A DNA stretch of 64,000 nt from contig SCTY01000057.1 in NCBI GenBank assembly GCA_004297625.1, forward strand, positions 1 through 64,000, given 5' to 3'. Below are positions 1 through 7,102 of the stretch, piece after piece. Position 1 is the stretch's first letter; each line of letters starts with the position of its first letter. This stretch comes from Betaproteobacteria bacterium. GTDB lineage: Bacteria; Pseudomonadota; Gammaproteobacteria; Burkholderiales; SG8-39. The position numbers and the translations under genes were made by a program. The notes beneath the pieces were generated by a model. The model did no database searches, was not told the DNA's origin, and saw nothing but the letters and a program-made list of their open reading frames with translations.

Positions 1-138
1 GCGCATGCTGAAGGGCCGCACCCGGTTCCAGGGGCACACGACGTCGCAGATGCCGCACTGGTAGCAGAACTGGAACGAAGCCCCGCCCTTCTCCTTGACG
101 AGGTCGGAGATTTCCTTGATGGGGGCTACGGTGTCCAC
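1..138 (-). CDS. bamD: BamD-like HdrD-type Fe-S subunit, N-terminal part (cut by window edge)
   Basis: Only the first 46 codons lie in the window. The GTG start overlaps the end of bamI by 13 nt in another frame. The visible peptide carries CYQCGICDVVCPW at residues 25-37, a CxxCxxCxxxC ferredoxin-type [4Fe-4S] motif followed by Trp, as in HdrD/GlpC-like heterodisulfide reductase subunits. In the class II benzoyl-CoA reductase complex, BamD is the HdrD-like electron-transfer subunit thought to work with BamE. It is the last gene visible of the operon; here it follows bamI, whereas in Geobacter (from memory) D follows C. The family assignment rests on one motif plus operon context, and the CCG domains expected further on cannot be seen. 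Confidence 0.75.
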   Translation of the reverse strand, partial: MDTVAPIKEISDLVKEKGGASFQFCYQCGICDVVCPWNRVRPFSMR

Positions 139-755
139 GCTTTTCTCCGGCCCGGAAAGGCAAGGGCTTCTGTCAGAAAGTAGGCGGCCTGCGCGAATGA
201 TGTCGGGCAAAGCGCGAAGCACTCCTGGCAGTCCCAGCACTCGTTCGAGGCGATCTCCGGAACGAAGCGGATCTTGCGCCGCGCGCCGTGGTCGACGAAC
301 CCGACCGCGTTTTTCCCCTTGATCTCGGCGCAATAACGCACGCACAGGCCGCACAGGATGCAGAACGAAGATTCCTTCTCGAAGCGATCCTTGTCGGCGC
401 CATACTCCTGCGCCAGCCGCATGAGCTCCGGCGAATGCGGCGCATGCGCAAGCAGCTCCTCCAGAATCACGCGGCGGATTTTGTCGACCTTGTCCGAACG
501 GGTGCGGACGATCAGATCCCTGGCCACGGGGTAGAGGCACGAAACCACATAGCTTTTCCTGCCGCGCGCTTCCACTTCCACCATGCAAAGGCGGCATGCG
601 CCATACGGCTCGAGCTTTTCGTGGTGGCACAGCGTCGGTATGGAGATCGTCGCTGAACTGGCTGCCTGCAGAACGGTCATTCCCTCGGTCGCTTTGACCG
701 CTTTCCCATCAATCTGCAGAACGATTTCAGCCACCGGCGGGGATTCTCGCTTCAT
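126..755 (-). CDS. bamI: BamI-like Fe-S subunit (NuoG N-terminal type ferredoxin)
   Basis: 209 residues. A plant-type [2Fe-2S] domain comes first (LCHHEKLEPYGACRLCMVEV, about residues 42-61). It is followed by a His-containing NuoG-like stretch (HAPHSPE) and two ferredoxin motifs (CILCGLCVRYC and CWDCQECFALC). This is the N-terminal module of complex I subunit NuoG without the molybdopterin part, as in BamI and hydrogenase HoxU-type subunits. It should pass electrons between BamH and the rest of the complex. The ATG at 755 has an AAGGA Shine-Dalgarno 6 nt upstream and overlaps bamH by 29 nt; an alternative GTG at 734 is possible but has no such site. Function is inferred from family and context. 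Confidence 0.85.
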   Translation of the reverse strand: MKRESPPVAEIVLQIDGKAVKATEGMTVLQAASSATISIPTLCHHEKLEPYGACRLCMVEVEARGRKSYVVSCLYPVARDLIVRTRSDKVDKIRRVILEELLAHAPHSPELMRLAQEYGADKDRFEKESSFCILCGLCVRYCAEIKGKNAVGFVDHGARRKIRFVPEIASNECWDCQECFALCPTSFAQAAYFLTEALAFPGRRKAWTP

Positions 756-2313
756 ACTCGTCCTTGAAGTGGCGCAGCATGCTGCGCAGCGGATCGGAAG
801 CGGTTTTGCCGAGCGCGCACAGGCAGGCCATTCCCGTCACCTCCGCCAGGTCCTCGAGCCGGGCGATGTCCCCGTTCCTTCCCTTCCCGTTGGTCATGCT
901 CGTCAGGATCTTCAGCATCTGCAGCAGGCCTTCGCGGCAGGGAACGCACTTGCCGCACGATTCATGGGTGAGGAACTCGAGGAAATAGCGCGCCATGTCC
1001 ACCATGTCGGTCCCGTCGTCCATGACGAGCAGGCCGCCGGCGCCGATCGGCGCGCCCAGCGCGGCGAGCGCGTCGAAATCGAGCGGCGTGTCGATGAGGC
1101 GCTCGGGAATCGAGCCGCCCATCGGGCCTCCGAAGTGAAGCGCCTTAAGCGGTTTTGCGTCCGCAACGCCGCCGCCGATATCGTGGACGATCGTCCTTAG
1201 CGGCGTTCCCATCGGCACCTCCGCCACGCCGCTGTTCACCACGTGGCCCGACAGGGAAACGAGCTTCGTGCCCTTGCTGCCTTCCGTGCCGATCGACGCG
1301 TACCAGTCGGCGCCCCGGCTGATGATCTGCGACACGTTTGCCCAAGTTTCCACGTTGTTCAGGTTGCTGGGCTTCTCCCAGATCCCGCTCACCGAGGTAC
1401 GGACGTACTTCGGTCTGGGCTCGGGCGGATTGCCTTCGATGGAGCGCATCAGCGCGCTCGACTCGCCGGAGACGAAAATGCCGACGTCGAAGTGGACCTC
1501 GACCTCGAAGTCGAATCCCGAGCCGAGGATGTTTTCTCCGAGGAGGCCGTATGCCTCGGCCTGCGCGAGCGCCGTCTCGATATGCTCGATCAGCTTCGGA
1601 GAATCATGGCGCGTATAGATGAATCCCCGATGCGCGCCGATCGCATGGGCGCCGATGATCAGGCCCTCGAGCACCTTGTGCGGATTTCCGGTGAAGAGCG
1701 CCCGATCCATGAACGCGCCCGGCTCGCCTTCGTGGCCGTTGACGATCACGTAGCGCTCGTCCGCGGGCGCGTTCTTCGCGGTCTCCCATTTGAGACCGGC
1801 GGGAAATCCGCCGCCTCCCCGGCCGCGCAGGTTGGCTTTCTTCACCTGGTCGAGAACCTGGTCCGGCGTCATCTGGAACAACGCCTTCGACAACGCGGCA
1901 TAGCCCCCGAGGGCAAGATAGTCCTCGATGCGCGTGGGATCGATCCTGGGGTTGTCGCCGATGAGGAGGCGCATCTGGTGCTTGTAGAACGGCACCTCGT
2001 CCATCCGAACGCCTTTTGCCGTGCCCGCCACGATGCCTGGCGCGTCCTCGGGCCGGACACCGAAATAGCAGAGCTCGCCCGGAGTAACTACGACATTCGG
2101 CCCCTTCTCGCACAAACCGTGGCAGCCGGTCACTTTGACGTCGATACTTTTTTTCGCGGCTTCCTCGCGCAACGCGTCGACGACCGCGGCGGAACAGGCT
2201 GCGTCGCACCCGGCGCCGGCGCACACAGCGATGCAGCGCTTGCCCGGGTCGCGGCGCGACACGATGTCGGCGCGCAGCGTTTCGAGTCCGGCGGCTGAGC
2301 GGAGCTTTGCCAT
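727..2313 (-). CDS. bamH: BamH-like NADH-binding flavoprotein (NuoF type)
   Basis: 528 residues from the ATG at 2313, which overlaps the bamG stop by one base (TGATG). An N-terminal thioredoxin-like [2Fe-2S] domain (Cys 31, 36 and the later TGCHGLC) precedes the FMN/NADH domain with GRGGGGFPAGLKWE and NGHEGEPGAF, then a SLBB-like stretch and a C-terminal [4Fe-4S] motif ESCGKCVPCREG. These are the hallmarks of NuoF/HoxF-type diaphorases. In the Bam complex, BamH is the site where NAD(H) is proposed to exchange electrons. An open frame runs further upstream through bamG, but family alignment and the stop-start overlap favour this start. The subunit alone does not distinguish Bam from hydrogenase or formate dehydrogenase complexes; the neighbours do. 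Confidence 0.88.
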   Translation of the reverse strand: MAKLRSAAGLETLRADIVSRRDPGKRCIAVCAGAGCDAACSAAVVDALREEAAKKSIDVKVTGCHGLCEKGPNVVVTPGELCYFGVRPEDAPGIVAGTAKGVRMDEVPFYKHQMRLLIGDNPRIDPTRIEDYLALGGYAALSKALFQMTPDQVLDQVKKANLRGRGGGGFPAGLKWETAKNAPADERYVIVNGHEGEPGAFMDRALFTGNPHKVLEGLIIGAHAIGAHRGFIYTRHDSPKLIEHIETALAQAEAYGLLGENILGSGFDFEVEVHFDVGIFVSGESSALMRSIEGNPPEPRPKYVRTSVSGIWEKPSNLNNVETWANVSQIISRGADWYASIGTEGSKGTKLVSLSGHVVNSGVAEVPMGTPLRTIVHDIGGGVADAKPLKALHFGGPMGGSIPERLIDTPLDFDALAALGAPIGAGGLLVMDDGTDMVDMARYFLEFLTHESCGKCVPCREGLLQMLKILTSMTNGKGRNGDIARLEDLAEVTGMACLCALGKTASDPLRSMLRHFKDEYEARIPAGG

Positions 2314-2765
2314 CAGGAATACCGCTTCAGTACCCCTTCCACCTTGGCGGGTGTCATCCTTGCGTGATGCGTCCCGTCCACGATGATTTCGGGTCCGAGG
2401 CTGCAGCTGCCGAGGCAGCTGCCCGTTTCGAGGCTGAACCTGGATTCGCTGTCGGTTTCCCCCGGCTTGAGGCCGGTCATACGCTGAACCTCCGCCAGTA
2501 GACGCGCGGCGCCGCGCACGTGGCACGAGCTCCCGGTGCACACGTGCACCTCGTGACGTCCTTTCGGCTTCAGGCTGAAAGTCTTGTAGAAGGTGGCGAT
2601 CTGGGTCACGCGGCTGAGCGGGACCTCCAGCGCCTGCGCGACCTTGGCGAGCGCCTCTTTGGGAAGCCAGCGTTTCTCGTGCTGGATTTCGATGAGCACG
2701 CGAATGAGGGCGCCGGGCTTGCCACGGTGTCTTGCGAGGATTTGATCTATCTTGTCGCTACACAT
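2313..2765 (-). CDS. bamG: BamG-like [2Fe-2S] subunit (NuoE type)
   Basis: 150 residues, the usual size of NuoE/HoxE 24-kDa thioredoxin-like ferredoxins. The N-terminal helical part (LIEIQHEKRWLPKEAL, ATFYKTF) and the four cluster cysteines in CTGSSCHVRG and GSCLGSC are intact. In complex I-like modules this protein sits on NuoF and holds the N1a-type cluster; in class II benzoyl-CoA reductases it pairs with BamH. The start overlaps the 3' end of bamF by 19 nt, so translation is coupled. Confidence 0.87.
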   Translation of the reverse strand: MCSDKIDQILARHRGKPGALIRVLIEIQHEKRWLPKEALAKVAQALEVPLSRVTQIATFYKTFSLKPKGRHEVHVCTGSSCHVRGAARLLAEVQRMTGLKPGETDSESRFSLETGSCLGSCSLGPEIIVDGTHHARMTPAKVEGVLKRYS

Positions 2766-3514
2766 ATCCGGTTTTCATCGAAGCTGATCAGTCCTTCGCC
2801 GGCCAGATCGTCGAGGTGCTTCGCGACTTCGCACGGGTTCAGGCCGAGTCCCTCGGAGAGCTCGCCGGCAGACACGGGCTTGAGCCGGAGGAAACTCATG
2901 ATCCGGCTCATCGCGAGCTTGTCGAGAATCAGCTCGTTGAAGAGGTCGTTGAACTCCTCGCTGCCGAAGAATTTCTGGTAGCCCTCCTCGGTCCTGACGG
3001 GAACCCTCAGCCTTTCCCTCTCCACCAGCTTGACGTAGGGGACGAGCTGGGTCGCCGCTTCGAGCCGCGACTTCAGTTCAGCCCGGTCGATTCCCTCGGA
3101 GCTGCCGAACCGGCCCAGGCTTTTGACCTTATTGGAGAAATCATTCATGACCTCCGCGAAGCGGATGCCCTCGCCGGCCGAGACCCATTCGAGCCTCAGC
3201 CGTTCGGGATTCACGCCCAGGTGCTTGAGAATCCGCTTGGCCATGAGCGTGTTGCCCAGCGCGTCGTAGTTTCCTTCGGGGTTGTAATGGCAGTCGTTGA
3301 GGTGGCAGCCGCCGATGAAGACGCCGTCGGCCGCGCTCGCGAACGCCCGGAAGATGAACGCCAGATCCACCCTTCCCGAGCACATCAGGCGGATCACGCG
3401 CAGATACGGCGGGTACTGGTAGCGCGAGACGCCGCATAGGTCGGCGCCTCCATAGCAGCACCAGTTGCACAGGAATCCGACGATGGTGGGCTTGTATTCG
3501 GTTGGGCCGGCCAT
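2747..3514 (-). CDS. bamF: BamF-like MvhD-type [2Fe-2S] subunit with C-terminal winged-helix-like tail
   Basis: 255 residues. Residues 1-130 are an MvhD/FrhD-type domain (FLCNWCCYGGADLCG near residue 15, GCHLNDCHYNPEGN near residue 95). In methanogens and Bam complexes this domain passes electrons between an HdrA-like flavoprotein and a partner. All cluster positions are cysteines, with no in-frame UGA/Sec as known in some relatives. The last 60 residues (SAGELSEGLGLNPCEVAKHL, then GEGLISFDENRICVAT) read like a small winged helix-turn-helix, not part of the minimal MvhD fold. It starts one base after the bamE stop. Assignment to BamF rests on order and the adjacent HdrA-like BamE. Confidence 0.83.
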   Translation of the reverse strand: MAGPTEYKPTIVGFLCNWCCYGGADLCGVSRYQYPPYLRVIRLMCSGRVDLAFIFRAFASAADGVFIGGCHLNDCHYNPEGNYDALGNTLMAKRILKHLGVNPERLRLEWVSAGEGIRFAEVMNDFSNKVKSLGRFGSSEGIDRAELKSRLEAATQLVPYVKLVERERLRVPVRTEEGYQKFFGSEEFNDLFNELILDKLAMSRIMSFLRLKPVSAGELSEGLGLNPCEVAKHLDDLAGEGLISFDENRICVATR

Positions 3515-3515
3515 C

Positions 3516-6500
3516 TCAATTCACCGTGCTTTCGGCGAGCGCCGCTTCGATCTGGCTGAATACCTCGGCGTCGGTGTAGTGCTTGAGGAAAACGGCTCCT
3601 GTCGGGCACTTCGCGTTGCAGAGCCCGTCGCCTTTGCATAGCACGGGATTGATCCGGGCTTTCTTGCCGCGCGGCGTATCGCGAAAATCGATCGCGCCGT
3701 AGGTGCACGCCGTAATACAGGCGCCGCAGGAAACGCAGAGCTTCTCGTTCACCTCGCATACGGAGCCCGAGGCGACGACCGTGTCTTTTGAAAGAAGCGT
3801 CAGCGCCCGGCCGGCCGCGCCGTAGGCCTGGCTGATCGTTTCCGTCAGGTGCTTGGGATACTGGGCGGTCCCGCACAGGAAGACGCCTTCCGCGGCGAAA
3901 TCGACCGGCCTCAGCTTCACATGCGCTTCCTGGAAAAAGCCGTCGGGGCTGAGCGGCACCTTGAACAGCCGCGCGGTTTCTTCGCTGCCCGCCGAAGGCA
4001 CGACGGCGGCGGCGAGCGCCACGTAATCCGCGTCGAGTGTCAGCTTCTTGCGCAACACAGGATCAGTTACGCAAACCCGAAGGCCCGCTTCGCCCGCTTC
4101 GACGCTCGGCTTGTCCTGCGGCTCGTAGCGGACGAACTTCACGCCGTTGCCTGCCGCTTCGCGGTAGTAGTCTTCCCTGAAGCCGTACGTCCTCATGTCC
4201 CGGAAGAGGACGCAAATCTCCATCTGTGCATTCACCCGTTTGAGCTGCAACGCATTCTTCACGGCTCCGCTGCAGCAGATGCGCGAGCAGTAGTTGCGAT
4301 CTTGCTGCCGGCAGCCCACGCACTGGATCATCACCATGCTCTGGGAGCCCATCAGCGCTTCATCACGCTTGCTGATCCTGTCCTCGAGCTCCAGGTAGGT
4401 CATGACCCGGGCATCGTTTCCGTAGAGGTATTCGCGCGGTTTATATTCTTCCGCGCCGGTCGCGATGATGGCCGCTCCGTGCTTGATGTCGCGAACCCGG
4501 CCCTTCGCCTTCACCTGGGTGATGAAATTGCCGACGTAGCCCGAGGCATGCGTGAGCGTGGCGTCGGTGATGACATGAATCAGCGGATGGCGGTACACCT
4601 TTTTCCTGAGATCGCTCAGGAACGCCTGCACATCGAGGCCTTCGAGGGTGTAGTGCATCCTGCGCGCGATGCCGCCGAGCTCTGAGGCTTTCTCGACGAG
4701 ATAGCTCTCGAAGCCCTGCTCGGCGAGCGTCAGCGCGCTCGTCATCCCGGCCACGCCGCCCCCGATCACGAGCGTCACTTTGTTGACCGGCAGCGAGAAC
4801 TCCTGCAGCGGCTCGAGCAGCGCGCTCCGCGCCACCGACATGCGCACGATGTCCTTCGCCTTCTGCGTCGCCGCTTCGGGCTCCTTGGAGTGGACCCACG
4901 AGCAATGCTCGCGGACATTCGCCATGTCGAAGAAGTACTGGTTGACGCCGGCTTCGCGCAGCGTGTCGCGGAAGAGCGGCTCGTGCGTCCGGGGCGTGCA
5001 AGCGGCGACCACGACGCGATTCAGCCCCTTGTCGCGGATCGTGTCCGAGATGGCCTTCGCGGTGTTCGTCGCGCAGGCGAAAAGGCTCTCCTCCGCATGC
5101 ACCACGTTGCCGAGCGTGCGCGAATACTCCACGAGCGCAGGCACGTCCACCACGCGGCCGATATTGGCGCCGCAGCGGCATACGAAAACGCCGACCTTGG
5201 CCGCTTCCTGCGAGACGTCTTTTTCCGCCGGATACACCCTTTCCCGGCTGAGCCGGCCGCGCCTGGACTTCAGCAGCTGAGCGGACAAGGCGCCCGCGGC
5301 GCTCGCGGTGACTACCGCCTCCGGAATGTCCCTGGGTCCCTGGAAGGCGCCGCTGACGAAGATGCCAGCACGGCTGGACTCGATCGGATTGGTCGGGTTC
5401 GTCCAGCAGAAGCCGTGGGCGTCGAGCTCGATGCCGAACTTGCTCGCAATCTCCCTGGAATCGGCGGGCGGGCTAAGTCCGACCGACAGGACGACGAGCT
5501 CGAATTCCTCCTCTTTCACGCCGTCGTCGGTCGTGGCGTAGCGGATGGTGACGTTCTTGCTTTCCGGAATCTCGCGGCCGATCGAGACGTAGCTGCGGAT
5601 GAAGCGCACCCCGGGCAGCTTCTCGGCGCGCTGGTAGAAGCGCTCGAAATCCTTGCCGTAGGAGCGGATGTCGTTGTGGAAGATCGCCGCCTGCATGTCC
5701 GGGACGTGATCCTTGGCGAGGATCACCTGCTTCTGCGTATACGAGCAGCACACCGCGGAGCAGTAAGTATTGCCGCCCGGGATGACCTGCCTCGAGCCGA
5801 CGCAGTGAATCCAGGCGACCTTGTGCGGGTGCTTCTTGTCGGACGGGCGCAGGATGTGGCCCTCGTGCGGCCCGGTGGCGCAGAGCAGGCGCTCGAAGTC
5901 CAGGCTGGTGACGACGTTCCGAAACGTTCCATATCCGTAGTCGCCGCGCAGCTTGGGGTCGAAGACCTCGTAGCCGGGCGCGAGCACGACAGCCCCGACC
6001 TTCACTTCCATTTTCTCCGGCGTCTGCCCGAAATCGATCGCGTCGTTCTCGCAGACGCCCTCGCAGATCGAGCAGGTCTTGTCCTTCAAGAACAGACAGC
6101 TCTCGTCGATGTAGCTGACCAGCGGAACCGCCTGGGCGAAATAGATGTGCACCGCCTTGCTGAGCGAAAGCTCCTGGTTGAACGGATCGGGCACCTTGAC
6201 CGGGCAATACTCGGTGCAGGTCGTGCACCCGGTGCACTTGTCTTCGTCGATGTAGCGCGGCTTCCTCGTCAGCGTGACCTTGAAGTTGCCCGCGCTTCCT
6301 TCCACGGCGGACACTTCGGTGTAGGTGAGGATCTCGATGTTCGGATGCCGGTCGCACTCGATGAACTTCGGCGACTCGATGCACATCGAGCAGTCGTTGG
6401 TGGGGAAGGTCTTGTCGAGCTGCGACATCTTCCCGCCGATGGTCGGCTTCTTCTCCACCAGGTAGACCCGGAAGCCGCTCGAGGCGAGATCGAGCGCGGC

Positions 6501-6560
6501 CTGGATGCCGCTGATGCCGGCACCGACCACCATCACGTCCCCGAACCGGTCGTTCACCAT
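3516..6560 (-). CDS. bamE: BamE-like HdrA-type electron-bifurcating flavoprotein
   Basis: 1014 residues. The N-terminal FAD-binding GAGISGIQ (13-20) is followed by the HdrA hallmark IGGKMSQLDKTFPTNDCSMC (41-60), a ferredoxin motif at Cys 109/112/115/119, and more Cys clusters around 150-175. A second FAD/NAD Rossmann motif GGGVAGM lies near residue 597. The C-terminal 80 residues hold two further motifs (CVSCGACITAC and CKGDGLCNAKC). This duplicated HdrA architecture with C-terminal ferredoxin matches BamE, the presumed flavin-based bifurcating core that lets benzoyl-CoA reduction run without ATP. It starts 2 nt after the bamC stop. The bifurcation role is inferred from the HdrA family, not shown by sequence. 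Confidence 0.88.
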   Translation of the reverse strand: MVNDRFGDVMVVGAGISGIQAALDLASSGFRVYLVEKKPTIGGKMSQLDKTFPTNDCSMCIESPKFIECDRHPNIEILTYTEVSAVEGSAGNFKVTLTRKPRYIDEDKCTGCTTCTEYCPVKVPDPFNQELSLSKAVHIYFAQAVPLVSYIDESCLFLKDKTCSICEGVCENDAIDFGQTPEKMEVKVGAVVLAPGYEVFDPKLRGDYGYGTFRNVVTSLDFERLLCATGPHEGHILRPSDKKHPHKVAWIHCVGSRQVIPGGNTYCSAVCCSYTQKQVILAKDHVPDMQAAIFHNDIRSYGKDFERFYQRAEKLPGVRFIRSYVSIGREIPESKNVTIRYATTDDGVKEEEFELVVLSVGLSPPADSREIASKFGIELDAHGFCWTNPTNPIESSRAGIFVSGAFQGPRDIPEAVVTASAAGALSAQLLKSRRGRLSRERVYPAEKDVSQEAAKVGVFVCRCGANIGRVVDVPALVEYSRTLGNVVHAEESLFACATNTAKAISDTIRDKGLNRVVVAACTPRTHEPLFRDTLREAGVNQYFFDMANVREHCSWVHSKEPEAATQKAKDIVRMSVARSALLEPLQEFSLPVNKVTLVIGGGVAGMTSALTLAEQGFESYLVEKASELGGIARRMHYTLEGLDVQAFLSDLRKKVYRHPLIHVITDATLTHASGYVGNFITQVKAKGRVRDIKHGAAIIATGAEEYKPREYLYGNDARVMTYLELEDRISKRDEALMGSQSMVMIQCVGCRQQDRNYCSRICCSGAVKNALQLKRVNAQMEICVLFRDMRTYGFREDYYREAAGNGVKFVRYEPQDKPSVEAGEAGLRVCVTDPVLRKKLTLDADYVALAAAVVPSAGSEETARLFKVPLSPDGFFQEAHVKLRPVDFAAEGVFLCGTAQYPKHLTETISQAYGAAGRALTLLSKDTVVASGSVCEVNEKLCVSCGACITACTYGAIDFRDTPRGKKARINPVLCKGDGLCNAKCPTGAVFLKHYTDAEVFSQIEAALAESTVN

Positions 6561-6562
6561 TT

Positions 6563-7102
6563 TTACGCCTTCGACCGCCTTGCGAGCGTGTCCAGGACCT
6601 GCTTCAAGCCGTATTTGTCGATCAGGGATTCGACTCCGATCTCAACGTCGCCCGGGCTCACCTCCGCTTCGTCGACCTCCTCTTCGCGCACTGCGTAAAT
6701 CAGCGCGTCGTTCAGGCACCACTCCACGCATTTCGGCTTCTCGAGCGGCGGGTCGTCCTCGCACATGTCGCATTTGAGCGGCAGCCCGGAATCCGGCTCC
6801 TTGAAGAGATCCCTCGACGGACACGAGGCCCGGCAGAAATCGCATTCGTCGTATTCCTTGCCGTCGACGATGTACTTGTTTCTGCCCGTGCACTCGGACG
6901 CCGTGTACTCGCCCGCCTGAACCGGGATATAGATGTCCTTCAGGGGATCCCGAACGATACGGATGCGCGACCTCGCGGGGTTGATGCTGCTGTACCTCGG
7001 AGCAGCGTGAAACGCGGAGCAGATGACTTCGCAGGCGCGGCAGCCGTTGCATTTGTCGGCATCGATCGTCAGGCCCTTGATGGTCTTCTTAACTTTGGCC
7101 AT
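6563..7102 (-). CDS. bamC: BamC-like ferredoxin subunit with several [4Fe-4S] motifs
   Basis: 179 residues with three Cys blocks: CNGCRACEVIC (18-28), CDFCRASC (about 87-94) and CDMCEDDPPLEKPKCVEWC (about 110-128). This is the HycB/AorA-like polyferredoxin layout. BamC forms the small subunit of the catalytic BamBC unit and wires the tungsten site to the electron-transfer subunits. The start overlaps the bamB 3' end by 14 nt, and bamE begins 2 nt after the stop. The pairing with an AOR-family large subunit and the lack of any other dehydrogenase partner support the call. Confidence 0.87.
   Translation of the reverse strand: MAKVKKTIKGLTIDADKCNGCRACEVICSAFHAAPRYSSINPARSRIRIVRDPLKDIYIPVQAGEYTASECTGRNKYIVDGKEYDECDFCRASCPSRDLFKEPDSGLPLKCDMCEDDPPLEKPKCVEWCLNDALIYAVREEEVDEAEVSPGDVEIGVESLIDKYGLKQVLDTLARRSKA

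Noticed and set aside
2747..3514. Selenocysteine in the BamF [2Fe-2S] motif
   Set aside because: The motif is read through with ordinary Cys codons; no in-frame TGA.
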